DNA of 20,765 nt from CAYOID01 sp964573115 (GTDB lineage: Bacteria > Desulfobacterota > Desulfovibrionia > Desulfovibrionales > Desulfothermaceae). The first letter of the stretch is position 1. Each line of letters opens with the position of its first letter. The stretch covers positions 1-20,765 of the forward strand of contig CAZNIP010000053.1 in NCBI GenBank assembly GCA_964573115.1. The letters are read 5' to 3'. Under the pieces are notes generated by a model. It saw nothing but the letters and a program-made list of their open reading frames with translations, ran no database searches and was not told the DNA's origin. A program made the position numbers and the translations under genes. Shown one piece after another: positions 13,585 through 20,765 of the stretch.

Positions 13585-15816
13585 ATGACAGTTGAGAATG
13601 TGCCTGCGGACCTGCCCGATATCGCCTACAGCCCCAATGCCCAGGTGGTCCTGACCAAGAGATACCTGCGCAAGGGGCCGGAAGGGACTCCGGTTGAGAC
13701 CATCAGGGAAATGTTCTGGAGAGTGGCCTCGAGCATCGCCGAAGAGGAGGAGAAGTACTCCCAGTCGCCTTACTCTGCCGGAGATCTGGCCCGACAGTTC
13801 TATGACCTCATGGCCCAGGCGGTTTTTTTTCCCAACTCGCCGACGCTCATGAATGCGGGCACAGATCTCGGTCAGCTGGCAGCCTGCTTTGTCCTCCCGG
13901 TCGGAGACTCCATGGAGGAGATTTTTGACGCGATCAAGCATGCGGCTTTGATTCACAAGTCCGGGGGCGGGACCGGGTTTTCCTTTTCCCGGCTGCGTCC
14001 CAAAGAGAGCCGGGTCGGGTCCACCGGGGGCGTCGCCTCCGGTCCGATCTCTTTCTTGAAGATTTTCAACACGGCCACTGAACAGGTCAAGCAGGGCGGC
14101 ACCAGACGCGGGGCGAACATGGGCATCCTCCGGGTAGATCACCCGGACATCCTGGATTTCATCAAGGCCAAGGAACGGGAAGGGCGATTGAACAACTTCA
14201 ACCTGTCCATCGCCTTGACAGAGGAGTTCATGCAGGCAGTCGAGCGAGACGAGACCTATGCGCTCATCGCCCCGCAGAGCGGTCAGGAAAAAGCACGGCT
14301 CCAGGCCAAGGAGGTTTTTCATCTCCTGGTTCAGAAAGCCTGGGAGAGCGGGGATCCAGGAATCATCTTTATCGACCGCATCAACAGGGACAACCCCACT
14401 CCCAGGCAGGGAGAGATCGAATCCACCAACCCCTGTGGCGAGCAGCCCCTGCTGCCCTACGAGGCCTGCAATCTGGGATCGATCAACCTGGCCCGCTTCT
14501 TTTCCGACAAGAGCGATGACGGCCTGGACTGGGAGCGGCTGAAGCAGACCATTCACATCTGCGTCCGTTTTCTGGACAACGTCATCGACGCCTCGAAATA
14601 CCCTTTGGAGATCATCGACGACAAGGTCAGGCACAACCGGAAGATCGGTCTTGGAGTCATGGGGTGGGCCGATCTCCTGTTCCAGCTGGACATTCCCTAC
14701 AACAGCAGGAGGGCTCTCAACCTGGCTGAAAAGCTCATGGATTTTTTTCACCAGGAATCCCGATCGGCCTCAAAGGTCCTGGCTCAAGAACGAGGGCCTT
14801 TCCCGGCCTATGAAGATTCTGTGTTTGCCGAAAAAAATCTCGGACCCTACAGGAATGCCACCACAACGACCATCGCTCCCACAGGGACCCTGTCCATCAT
14901 TGCCGGGTGCTCTTCCGGGATCGAACCCCTGTTTGCCCTGAGCTTCGTCCGTCAGGTCATGGACGGTGAAAACCTGGTGGAGGTCAACCCCTATTTTGAG
15001 CAGGTCCTCAAAGCGGCCAACTGCTACAGCCCCAAGCTCATGGAGGATGTGGCCCAGACAGGCAGCATCCAGCACATGGAAGTCCTCCCCGAGGATGTGC
15101 GCCGCATCTTCATCACCGCCATGGACATCGAGCCTGAATGGCACTTGAAGATGCAGGCCGCCTTTCAGCATTACACTGACAATGCCGTGTCCAAAACCGT
15201 CAACCTTCCCCACAAGGCCACCCAGAAGGATATTGCCTCAATCTATTGGTCTGCCTACGAACTGGGGTGCAAAGGGGTCACGGTCTACAGAGATGGGTGC
15301 AGGTCCGAACAGGTCCTGAGCACCAAACAGACCGGTGAGGCCAGGAGAGCTGCGGAAACAGGCATGGTCCGGGACAGGCCGGAAGTGATCTACGGATTCA
15401 CCCAGAAAGTCAAAACCGGCCTGGGCGATCTGTACCTCACGGTCAACGAGGTCGATGGCCAGCCTTTCGAGGTTTTTGCCACCATCGGCCGTTCAGGACG
15501 CTCCATCACGGCCAAGGCCGAGGCCATCGGCAGACTGGTCTCCCTGGCCCTGAGGTCAGGGGTCTCGGTGCGGGCCGTGGTCGATCAGCTCAAGGGCATC
15601 GGGGGGGAGCACCCGGTGTTTCAGAAAAAGGGGCTGCTGCTGTCCATCCCGGATGCCGTGGGCTGGGTTCTGGAAAACCGGTATCTTCAGAACAACAGGC
15701 CCAAGCCTGAGACATCGAGCCTGAGCAGGCCCAGCTGTCCTGACTGCGGCGAAGACCTCTATTTCCAGGAAGGCTGTTACGTGTGTCAGGCCTGCGGCTT
15801 TACCAAATGCGGCTAG
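13585..15816 (+). CDS. nrdJ: Adenosylcobalamin-dependent (class II) ribonucleotide reductase
   Basis: A 743-residue enzyme that makes deoxyribonucleotides using a thiyl radical generated from adenosylcobalamin. The core is complete: FFPNSPTLMNAGTDLGQLAA (81-100) ending at redox Cys101, the GGGTGFSFSRLRP segment (128-139), and STNPCGEQPLLPYEACNLGS (280-299), which holds Asn282, the thiyl-radical Cys284, Glu286 and the second redox Cys295. The C-terminus ends in a cysteine-rich zinc-ribbon-like tail (Cys718, 721, 731, 734, 737, 742) that probably re-reduces the active site. No N-terminal ATP-cone is evident. The ATG at 13585 follows AAGGAG by eight bases; an in-frame ATG at 13483 adds residues unlike the family. 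No cobalamin riboswitch precedes this gene. The cobT gene with its riboswitch follows. Confidence 0.96.
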   Translation: MTVENVPADLPDIAYSPNAQVVLTKRYLRKGPEGTPVETIREMFWRVASSIAEEEEKYSQSPYSAGDLARQFYDLMAQAVFFPNSPTLMNAGTDLGQLAACFVLPVGDSMEEIFDAIKHAALIHKSGGGTGFSFSRLRPKESRVGSTGGVASGPISFLKIFNTATEQVKQGGTRRGANMGILRVDHPDILDFIKAKEREGRLNNFNLSIALTEEFMQAVERDETYALIAPQSGQEKARLQAKEVFHLLVQKAWESGDPGIIFIDRINRDNPTPRQGEIESTNPCGEQPLLPYEACNLGSINLARFFSDKSDDGLDWERLKQTIHICVRFLDNVIDASKYPLEIIDDKVRHNRKIGLGVMGWADLLFQLDIPYNSRRALNLAEKLMDFFHQESRSASKVLAQERGPFPAYEDSVFAEKNLGPYRNATTTTIAPTGTLSIIAGCSSGIEPLFALSFVRQVMDGENLVEVNPYFEQVLKAANCYSPKLMEDVAQTGSIQHMEVLPEDVRRIFITAMDIEPEWHLKMQAAFQHYTDNAVSKTVNLPHKATQKDIASIYWSAYELGCKGVTVYRDGCRSEQVLSTKQTGEARRAAETGMVRDRPEVIYGFTQKVKTGLGDLYLTVNEVDGQPFEVFATIGRSGRSITAKAEAIGRLVSLALRSGVSVRAVVDQLKGIGGEHPVFQKKGLLLSIPDAVGWVLENRYLQNNRPKPETSSLSRPSCPDCGEDLYFQEGCYVCQACGFTKCG

Positions 15817-15847
15817 TGGCGGGTCGAACGACCAAGTGGCCAGGTGT

Positions 15848-16037
15848 CAGCCCTGCCGCTGGCAGCGCTGACAGGTCGATGGTTGAAGGTTGATGGAAGA
15901 AAAAAAGTTCGACTCTTCCCGTGAGGACACCCAATCCGGCCATTCTGATCCGGGCAGAAGCTTTCGAGGTGGCTCTTCTTGCTGCTCCCCTTTTCCAAGG
16001 GGAGCTGTCCGCAGGACTGAGGGGTTCTTTCTTCCCA
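15848..16037 (-). repeat. Composite intergenic repeat, copy D (inverted, long form)
   Basis: On the minus strand it reads CCTCAGTCCTGCGGACAG, the GCTCCCCTT/AAGGGGAGC hairpin (plus-strand arms 15984-15992 and 15997-16005), AGCCACCTCGAAAGCTTCTG, then TTCTTCCATCAACCTTCAAC and a closing hairpin. The closing stem (GTCAGCCCTGCC with GGCAGCGCTGAC) differs from copy B in bases but keeps pairing. It fills the space between the ribonucleotide reductase and the cobT leader. Confidence 0.85.
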
Positions 16038-16090
16038 GGTGTCATTCGAGTTTTGCCAGAGGCAATACTGACCAGAGGCTGTCCTGATCA

Positions 16091-16119
16091 TTGACAAAGG
16101 GAGGGTGCCGGACTAGGGT
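16091..16119 (+). promoter_or_regulatory. Candidate sigma-70 promoter for the cobT leader
   Basis: A perfect -35 TTGACA (16091-16096), a 17-base spacer and a weak -10 TAGGGT (16114-16119). It is placed just upstream of the riboswitch, as expected for the leader transcript. Confidence 0.5.
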
Positions 16120-16134
16120 GACACCCGCGTACGG

Positions 16135-16340
16135 TGACCGGTTCAGATGAGAGCGTTGAGTCTGAGCTGGCTGAAAAGGGAAGCCGGTGCGATTCCGGCA
16201 CGGTCCCGCCGCTGTAAACGGTGACGATGCCTGCACAAGGCCACTGTTGAGCGCTCAAGGCAGCAGCTCGATGGGAAGGCGCGGGCAGAGGGTGAACCGC
16301 GAGTCAGAAGACCTGCCGCACGCAGACGATCCTTGGTGGA
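16135..16340 (+). promoter_or_regulatory. Cobalamin (B12) riboswitch
   Basis: Contains the conserved core of the adenosylcobalamin riboswitch: GGGAAGCCGGTGCGATTCC (from about 16179), GGTCCCGCCGCTGTAA (about 16202-16217) and the 3' element GAGTCAGAAGACCTGCC (about 16302-16318). Outer boundaries are approximate because the closing P1 stem is not obvious by eye. It should bind adenosylcobalamin and reduce expression of cobT and probably the following flavoprotein gene. Confidence 0.95.
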
Positions 16341-16346
16341 GATGGC

Positions 16347-16392
16347 AAATCCCCAGGCTGAAACACGAATGGTTCAGCTTGGGGATTTTTTT
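16347..16392 (+). terminator. Riboswitch expression-platform terminator
   Basis: A 16-bp stem with arms 16347-16362 (AAATCCCCAGGCTGAA) and 16373-16388 (TTCAGCTTGGGGATTT), with one G-U pair, followed directly by a T run to 16392. It ends 28 bases before the cobT start. Control is therefore most likely by transcription termination when cobalamin is bound. Confidence 0.92.
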
Positions 16393-16419
16393 GTAACATC
16401 ATCAGCAGGAAGGAATGAG

Positions 16420-17493
16420 ATGACAGAACAGACCGTGGAGAGCATCATTCAACGGATCGAACCCGTTGACGAGTCCTGCGCCCGGCAGGCCAGAGAGCAC
16501 ATCAGCCATCTGGTCATCCCTCCCAGGGCCCTCGGCCGGCTGCACGACATGGCTGAGCAGCTCTGCGGAATCCAGTGCACCCTGACTCCGGACATCACCA
16601 GGAAGTGCGTTCTGGTTTTTGCCGGGGACCATGGGGTTGTCCAGGAGGGTGTTTCGGCCTTTCCCCAAGTGGTCTCTCTGGAGATGATCCGCTGCTTTCT
16701 GAAGGGCGGCGGGGGGATCAACGCCATCAGCAAGCTGGTCAATGCCGAGGTCAGGGTCGTGGACATGGGCATCGTTCCGGATGTGAACCTGGAGGCCCTC
16801 GAAGGCGGAGAGCACCTCACGGTGAGCAAGATCGGCAAAGGGACCAGGAACCTGGCCCAGGGTCCGGCCATGTCCAGGCAGGAGGCCCAGGCATCCATCC
16901 TCGGGGGGTTTCATCAGGCTGAAAAGATGATCCAGAGCGGGGTCAGACTGCTTGGAACTGGGGACATGGGCATTGGCAACACCACGCCTTCCGCAGCCAT
17001 CGGGGCGGTGCTCACCGGCCAGGACCTGGAGGGCATGGTTGGACGGGGGACCGGGATCGACGATCAAGGCCTGAAAAACAAGCGTCAGGCCATTGCCAGA
17101 GGGATTGACCTCAATCGTCCCGACCCTGAAGACGGACTGGATGTTCTGGCCAAGGTCGGGGGTTTTGAAATCGGGGGCATTGCCGGTTGCATCCTGGCCG
17201 GGGCCGTGTACAGGGTGCCGGTGGTCATCGACGGTTTCATCTCGTCGGCCGGAGCTCTGATCGCTTCGCGGCTGTGCCCCAGGACCAAAGGGTTCATGTT
17301 TGCCGGCCACTGCTCAGAGGAGCCTGGACACAGAGCCATGTTGCGCTCGCTGGGGTTGGAGCCTATCCTGGACCTGGGAATGCGCCTTGGCGAGGGAACC
17401 GGCGGGGCGCTGGCCATGTCCGTCCTCGACGGGTCGCTCAGGGTTTTTCTGGAGGTCATGACGTTTGAGCAGGCTGGGGTGTCGAAGGCCTAG
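16420..17493 (+). CDS. cobT: Nicotinate-nucleotide--dimethylbenzimidazole phosphoribosyltransferase
   Basis: A 357-residue enzyme that transfers ribose phosphate from nicotinate mononucleotide to the lower-ligand base, giving alpha-ribazole phosphate for assembly of the cobalamin nucleotide loop. Clear motifs are FAGDHGVVQEGVSAFPQVVS (68-87), GGGGINAIS (97-104), GTGDMGIGNTTPSAAI (179-194), DGFISSAGAL (271-280) and MRLGEGTGGALA (321-332). Glu325 in that last motif is the expected catalytic base. The start at 16420 has AGGAAGG six bases upstream. It is controlled by the riboswitch and terminator directly ahead. The gene 49 bases downstream has no terminator between, so it is probably in the same transcript. 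The nature of the lower-ligand base cannot be told. Confidence 0.95.
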   Translation: MTEQTVESIIQRIEPVDESCARQAREHISHLVIPPRALGRLHDMAEQLCGIQCTLTPDITRKCVLVFAGDHGVVQEGVSAFPQVVSLEMIRCFLKGGGGINAISKLVNAEVRVVDMGIVPDVNLEALEGGEHLTVSKIGKGTRNLAQGPAMSRQEAQASILGGFHQAEKMIQSGVRLLGTGDMGIGNTTPSAAIGAVLTGQDLEGMVGRGTGIDDQGLKNKRQAIARGIDLNRPDPEDGLDVLAKVGGFEIGGIAGCILAGAVYRVPVVIDGFISSAGALIASRLCPRTKGFMFAGHCSEEPGHRAMLRSLGLEPILDLGMRLGEGTGGALAMSVLDGSLRVFLEVMTFEQAGVSKA

Positions 17494-17542
17494 GGGACGA
17501 CGCCTCAACCGGGTGTGGGACACTGAAACTGGAGGTGGGGCC

Positions 17543-18154
17543 ATGGGTGACGTTCAGGTTGTCGGCATCAGCGGGAGTCCCAGGAAGAAGGCCACGGATT
17601 TTGCCGTTCGCTGGGCTCTGGATCACATTCAGGACACCTACGGTCTGCAGACCGAGTACTTCTCAGTTCGGGGCAAGACCATCAACTTCTGCATCCACTG
17701 CGACTACTGCATCAAAAAAAAGCAGGGGTGCATCCACGAGGACGACCTCCAGCCCCTCTACCCGCTGCTGGAGCAGGCCAGGATCTGGATTGTCGGCAGC
17801 CCGGTCTACCATGGCCACATCAGTGCCCAGACCAAGGCGGTTCTGGACCGGACCAGGGCCTCCATGTCCAAGGGCCGCAGGATCTTTGAGAACAAGGTCG
17901 GGATGGGCCTGGCTGTTGGAGGGGATCGGAACGGGGGCCAGGAGCACGTCCTGAAGGCCATCCTCGATTTCTATCTCATCAACGAAATGATTCCGGTGGG
18001 AGGCGGCGTGTTTGGGGCCAACCTGGGGGGCACGGTCTGGTCACAGGACAAAGGGGCAGTTGGGGCCGAGAAGGACGTGGAAGGGCTCAAGAGTCTGCGC
18101 AAGACCATAGCCAGGGCGGTCAAGGTGTCCGACGCCCTGGTCAAAGGTGGCTGA
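17543..18154 (+). CDS. Iron-sulfur flavoprotein (Isf-like, NADPH-dependent FMN reductase fold)
   Basis: A 203-residue flavodoxin-like protein. GISGSPRKKATDFAV (8-22) is the FMN phosphate-binding loop. Cys50, Cys53, Cys56 and Cys63 form the compact CxxCxxC-x6-C cluster motif of archaeal and deltaproteobacterial Isf proteins, which bind a [4Fe-4S] cluster and FMN. GSPVYHGHISAQTKAVLDR (about 90-108) is the second flavin-contact loop. It is cytoplasmic. GGAGGTG precedes the ATG at 17543 by about five bases. It lies 49 bases after cobT without a terminator, so it is likely to respond to the cobalamin riboswitch; a redox role in corrinoid handling is inference. Its last 14 bases overlap the convergent gene on the other strand. 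Confidence 0.85.
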   Translation: MGDVQVVGISGSPRKKATDFAVRWALDHIQDTYGLQTEYFSVRGKTINFCIHCDYCIKKKQGCIHEDDLQPLYPLLEQARIWIVGSPVYHGHISAQTKAVLDRTRASMSKGRRIFENKVGMGLAVGGDRNGGQEHVLKAILDFYLINEMIPVGGGVFGANLGGTVWSQDKGAVGAEKDVEGLKSLRKTIARAVKVSDALVKGG

Positions 18155-19781
18155 GGGCGGGCTCGGGGGCAAAAGCCCTGCCTGGTCCATGATCATGCCG
18201 GGTTTGAGCGAGAAATGTGGACGAGATGCAGACGGCAGCAGCCGCAGCCGTGAAGTCGATGAGCTCCGGAAGAGAGATGGGGCCGTTGAAGTCGCCCAAG
18301 TGGGGTCCGGTGACCAGGGACAGGTCCCGGGTGGCCTGCGTCAGATTGGCCAGTTCTTCGCCGGGGACCCCTCTGCGGGAGAGAAAGTCTGCAAACTCAG
18401 AGGCGGACATGGCCTCCTGATCCCTGACCCGAAGGGTTTCGGTCATATGTCTGTCTACCCCCAGCTCTTCTATCATCCTCTCCACCAGATGCTGCAGCGA
18501 TCCAGGCATGGCTTGCATGGAACGCCCGGTGAAGCCTTGATGGAAGGAGGTCACGATGAGGCTCACCAGTTCTGAAAGCAGGTCCGGATCAAAGAGATCC
18601 CGGCAGTCAGACGGTGCACCATTTTGGTCCAGACCAACCCTTTCAGGCGCCTTGGAGCGAAACGTGCTTCCAGCCACGAGCAGAAGGCTCAGGAGCTGAG
18701 CGCCGACCTCGATGAAGAGGTCCCTCCCCTGTCCGCTCCAGAGTCGGAGGTGTTCGAAATCCCGCAATCCTGAAAGACCGAAGTTGGGAAACCTGCAGGA
18801 GTGGAGCCAGCGATCCAGCCGGCCTTTGCGGGTCCAGATGTAGCGGCCGCCATCGTCTCGCCTGGTCTGCTGTGTTCGATTGTGGAAGAGGGGTATGGCA
18901 GCTGTGTGCAGGATCCCTTGCGCGCTGAGGTGTCCGAGGTTGAAAGCCGCGTTGCCGAGCATGCGCCCGAGTTGAACAGGATCGGGAAGCTGTCCGGGTT
19001 CGTTGGGGTAGACGAAGTAATCCCTGGAGACCACATAAGGCAGGACAACCCTGTCAGATTTTTTTACTTCGGGCTGCCCGAGGGACGGGGAACCGGTGAG
19101 GCAGCATCCCTGCCAGCCGGTCGGGAGAGACACCTGGAGCAGAGGGTGGCCGGAGTGGATGAATGGTTTTGGCAGCTCACACCTGGCCGGAAAGCTGATC
19201 TCTTCTGCCAGGTGAGCCATCCAGGCCGCTTCACGATGCAGCCCTTCAAGATTCTCCCGATCCCTGGCGCATTTGAGGACCAGGAGAGTGTCGCTTCCAG
19301 GGTCGGAGACGAGGAGGTTCCGCCCGGCCCATTGCAGACTTCGCCCTTTGAGTCCTGTTTCGTTGAGGAGGTGATTGAACGTGGTCCGGGGTGGGCTGGA
19401 ATCAGGGGAAAGAGCTGGACCTGGATCATGTTTCGGCAGCGAGACGGGCAGGGTGCCCAGAGCCTGGGCAGCAGCCATGCATGGGTTGCCCAGGGTCTGC
19501 AGAGCACAGCCTTCCAGGGCATGATGGGCCGCCAGCCTGACTTCCGGCCGAGGGGCCAGGACCATGATCGAACCGAGGATTCTGGCTGTCTCCTGGTACA
19601 CGAAGGAGGCACAGGTCTGAGAGGCGAAGGAGCGATCCAGGAGAGCTCTCTGCAGGGACTGAACCGTCTCCAGGCTGACGCAGTGCGGGGAGGCCTCAAT
19701 ATCGGAGCCCAGGCTTCGCAGGGCCATGAACGAGCTGGAGACGTCCGAACCAGAAACGGGGCTGAGGCAGAGAGAGCTCAT
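18141..19781 (-). CDS. Putative SidJ-related pseudokinase
   Basis: About 546 residues from the ATG at 19781 (a TTG at 19790 is possible; neither start has a clear ribosome site). An N-terminal helical part of about 115 residues with short repeats precedes a kinase-like region. Lys170 in LLVLKCARD and Glu184 in HREAAWM resemble the N-lobe lysine and alpha-C glutamate. LHTAAIPLFHNR resembles a catalytic loop whose aspartate is lost, and GLRDFEHL a modified DFG. YFVYPNE and RYPNF-type motifs (RFPNFGLSGLRDFEH) recall proteins annotated as SidJ-related pseudokinases in sulfate reducers; this is recalled, not searched. SidJ itself is a glutamylase. The gene follows the DUF362 gene by 12 bases and is probably translated from the same message. 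It overlaps the flavoprotein gene end by 14 bases. Confidence 0.6.
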   Translation of the reverse strand: MSSLCLSPVSGSDVSSSFMALRSLGSDIEASPHCVSLETVQSLQRALLDRSFASQTCASFVYQETARILGSIMVLAPRPEVRLAAHHALEGCALQTLGNPCMAAAQALGTLPVSLPKHDPGPALSPDSSPPRTTFNHLLNETGLKGRSLQWAGRNLLVSDPGSDTLLVLKCARDRENLEGLHREAAWMAHLAEEISFPARCELPKPFIHSGHPLLQVSLPTGWQGCCLTGSPSLGQPEVKKSDRVVLPYVVSRDYFVYPNEPGQLPDPVQLGRMLGNAAFNLGHLSAQGILHTAAIPLFHNRTQQTRRDDGGRYIWTRKGRLDRWLHSCRFPNFGLSGLRDFEHLRLWSGQGRDLFIEVGAQLLSLLLVAGSTFRSKAPERVGLDQNGAPSDCRDLFDPDLLSELVSLIVTSFHQGFTGRSMQAMPGSLQHLVERMIEELGVDRHMTETLRVRDQEAMSASEFADFLSRRGVPGEELANLTQATRDLSLVTGPHLGDFNGPISLPELIDFTAAAAAVCISSTFLAQTRHDHGPGRAFAPEPALSHL

Positions 19782-19793
19782 GATCTGCAAAGG

Positions 19794-20558
19794 TCAGAGG
19801 GGCCGCAGGTGCTGGATGGTTGCAGGATCAAAACCCAGGAGCTCGGCGCCCCTGCGGTCGACGGCATAGGGGTCGAAGCCGGCCAGGAGCGTTTTCAGGG
19901 GGGGAGAGCAGGGTGGGCCGCCCAGATGGTATTCCGCCAGCCCGACCGAGCCGTCCATGATGGTCATGTCCGGAGTGATGTAGGCGTTCCACTCCTGGAG
20001 TGCGGTCTGCATCCGTTGATGGAAAAAGGCCTTTTTCCACGATCCTTTTCGTCCGCCATAGGTGTCCGGAGGGGCGAACCCGAGCATGTTTTTCAGGGTT
20101 CCGGTGATGGTGGCCAGGGAGTGGGCCTTGAGCACCGGGACAGAAACAATGAAGGCTTCCAGGGCGATTCTGGGCAGGGCGGCTTCTGGAAGCAGCCGGC
20201 AGCTGGCCTTGCTTAGTGTGGTCGCAGGTTCCTGATTCAGGTCGAGGAGGTCCACCTTCAGCTCAGAACCGAGCCTGGTGTAGCCCAGGGCATGGAAGAC
20301 GTCCATGGTCTCCAGCCCAGGATCGCCGCACCCTTCGGCAATGATCAGCCTGCAGTCGGTCCAGGAGCGGATATACTCCACCAGGGCCCTGCAGGCCTGG
20401 ACAGGGGTGGTCACCGGGGGCGGGGAGTCGTTGATCAGATTGGGTTTGATCAAGATCGTGTCCTGTCTGGCAAAGACCTCACCTGCCCCGATCAGGTCGC
20501 AGATCTCGGGGATGGACTCCTCATAGGAGCGAAAAGGAATTGAGGTGCAGGGGATCAT
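19794..20558 (-). CDS. DUF362 domain-containing protein without ferredoxin domain
   Basis: A 254-residue protein matching DUF362 in its order of motifs: an N-terminal ILIKPNLINDSPPPVTTP (35-52), an LIIAEGCGDPG loop (70-80), VPVLKAHSLATITGTLKNML (140-159, the family's central signature), and ITPDMTIMDGSVGLAEYHLGG (about 193-213), followed by GFDPYAVDRRGAELLGFDP. Many DUF362 proteins carry a C-terminal 4Fe-4S ferredoxin domain; this one does not. It is soluble with no signal peptide. The biochemical function of the family is unknown. It is the first gene of a two-gene unit with the putative pseudokinase. The start at 20558 has no strong ribosome site and could be further downstream. Confidence 0.85.
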   Translation of the reverse strand: MIPCTSIPFRSYEESIPEICDLIGAGEVFARQDTILIKPNLINDSPPPVTTPVQACRALVEYIRSWTDCRLIIAEGCGDPGLETMDVFHALGYTRLGSELKVDLLDLNQEPATTLSKASCRLLPEAALPRIALEAFIVSVPVLKAHSLATITGTLKNMLGFAPPDTYGGRKGSWKKAFFHQRMQTALQEWNAYITPDMTIMDGSVGLAEYHLGGPPCSPPLKTLLAGFDPYAVDRRGAELLGFDPATIQHLRPL

Positions 20559-20624
20559 AGTCGATGCGGTGACGTGGAATCACGCCACTGGATGAAGAAA
20601 CTCCCTGCTCTTATGAAACTTCTG

Positions 20625-20765
20625 AAGGAAGAACTCCTCAGCCCTGCGGGCAGCTCCCCGGACCCCTCAGGCCCTCGGCCAGCTCCCCTTGGAAAAGGGG
20701 AGCAGTAAGTGGAGCAGCCTCGAAAGTTTCTGCCCTGATCAGACTGGCCGAGTCAAGGCCCTTCC
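20625..20765 (+). repeat. Composite intergenic repeat, copy E (long form, cut by window end)
   Basis: Closely matches copy C: GGAAGAACTCCTCAGCCCTG, CAGCTCCCCGGACCCCTCAG, the GCTCCCCTT/AAGGGGAGC hairpin (20682-20690 and 20695-20703), AGCAGCCTCGAAAGTTTCTG, and TGATCAGACTGGCCGAGTC. The rest of the element lies beyond the window. Confidence 0.85.

Noticed and set aside
13579..14751. Minus-strand open frame of 390 codons opposite the ribonucleotide reductase gene
   Set aside because: Antisense to highly conserved catalytic motifs; no domain of its own.
16089..16340. Small coding frames inside the cobT leader
   Set aside because: The stretch is explained by the cobalamin riboswitch core and its terminator; apparent frames have no ribosome site.
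18801..20216. Plus-strand open frame of 471 codons opposite the pseudokinase and DUF362 genes
   Set aside because: It crosses the junction of two minus-strand genes; the minus-strand frames carry recognisable motifs and this one does not.
1..20765. CRISPR array or tRNA/rRNA genes
   Set aside because: No regularly spaced short direct repeats with unique spacers and no cloverleaf or rRNA segments were seen when reading the window.

Overview
The window looks like chromosomal DNA of an anaerobic, GC-rich deltaproteobacterium, most likely a sulfate reducer of the Desulfovibrionales type. This is inferred from the gene families only: a B12-dependent class II ribonucleotide reductase, CobT under a cobalamin riboswitch, an Isf-type iron-sulfur flavoprotein, a DUF362 protein paired with a kinase-like protein, tandem DUF4139 proteins, and a sodium-dependent transporter with a tiny MetS-like partner. 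No rRNA, tRNA, CRISPR array, transposase or phage gene was recognised.

Layout. 1-3307 holds acyl-CoA metabolism: a hotdog thioesterase (-), an acyl-CoA dehydrogenase of the IVD/LCAD active-site class (-), and a PaaG-like crotonase-fold enzyme (+) that lacks both hydratase glutamates. 3308-3808 has no convincing gene, only a possible frameshifted small ORF. 3809-5446 is a cell-shape operon: a membrane-anchored M23 peptidase followed by a bactofilin, closed by a strong terminator. 5644-8988 is an envelope locus: an exported STN-domain protein (-) divergent from two tandem exported DUF4139 paralogues (+). 8989-9562 is non-coding and rich in palindromes and repeats. 9563-11258 is an NSS transporter and its 33-residue partner, then a terminator. 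11373-12077 is an APS-reductase-like protein with Fe-S cysteines but no C-terminal catalytic cysteine. 12344-13426 holds two divergent unknown genes. 13585-15816 is class II ribonucleotide reductase. 16091-18154 is a promoter, cobalamin riboswitch and terminator in front of cobT and an iron-sulfur flavoprotein. 18141-20558 (-) is a DUF362 protein followed by a putative SidJ-related pseudokinase, overlapping the flavoprotein gene tail to tail.

Intergenic DNA is unusual. A composite repeat of about 180-200 bp, made of shared modules with hairpins, occurs at least five times (642-827, 9264-9443, 12101-12300, 15848-16037 inverted, 20625 to the window end) and perhaps a sixth time at the start. 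Separate short hairpins with a GGCTGC/GCAGCC core sit at 844, 2343, 9144 and 9227.

Functional links. Cobalamin supply (cobT with its riboswitch) lies directly after a cobalamin consumer (the ribonucleotide reductase). The M23 peptidase and bactofilin match a recurrent morphogenesis pair. The least characterised units are the DUF362/pseudokinase pair, the STN/DUF4139 locus and the composite repeat family.
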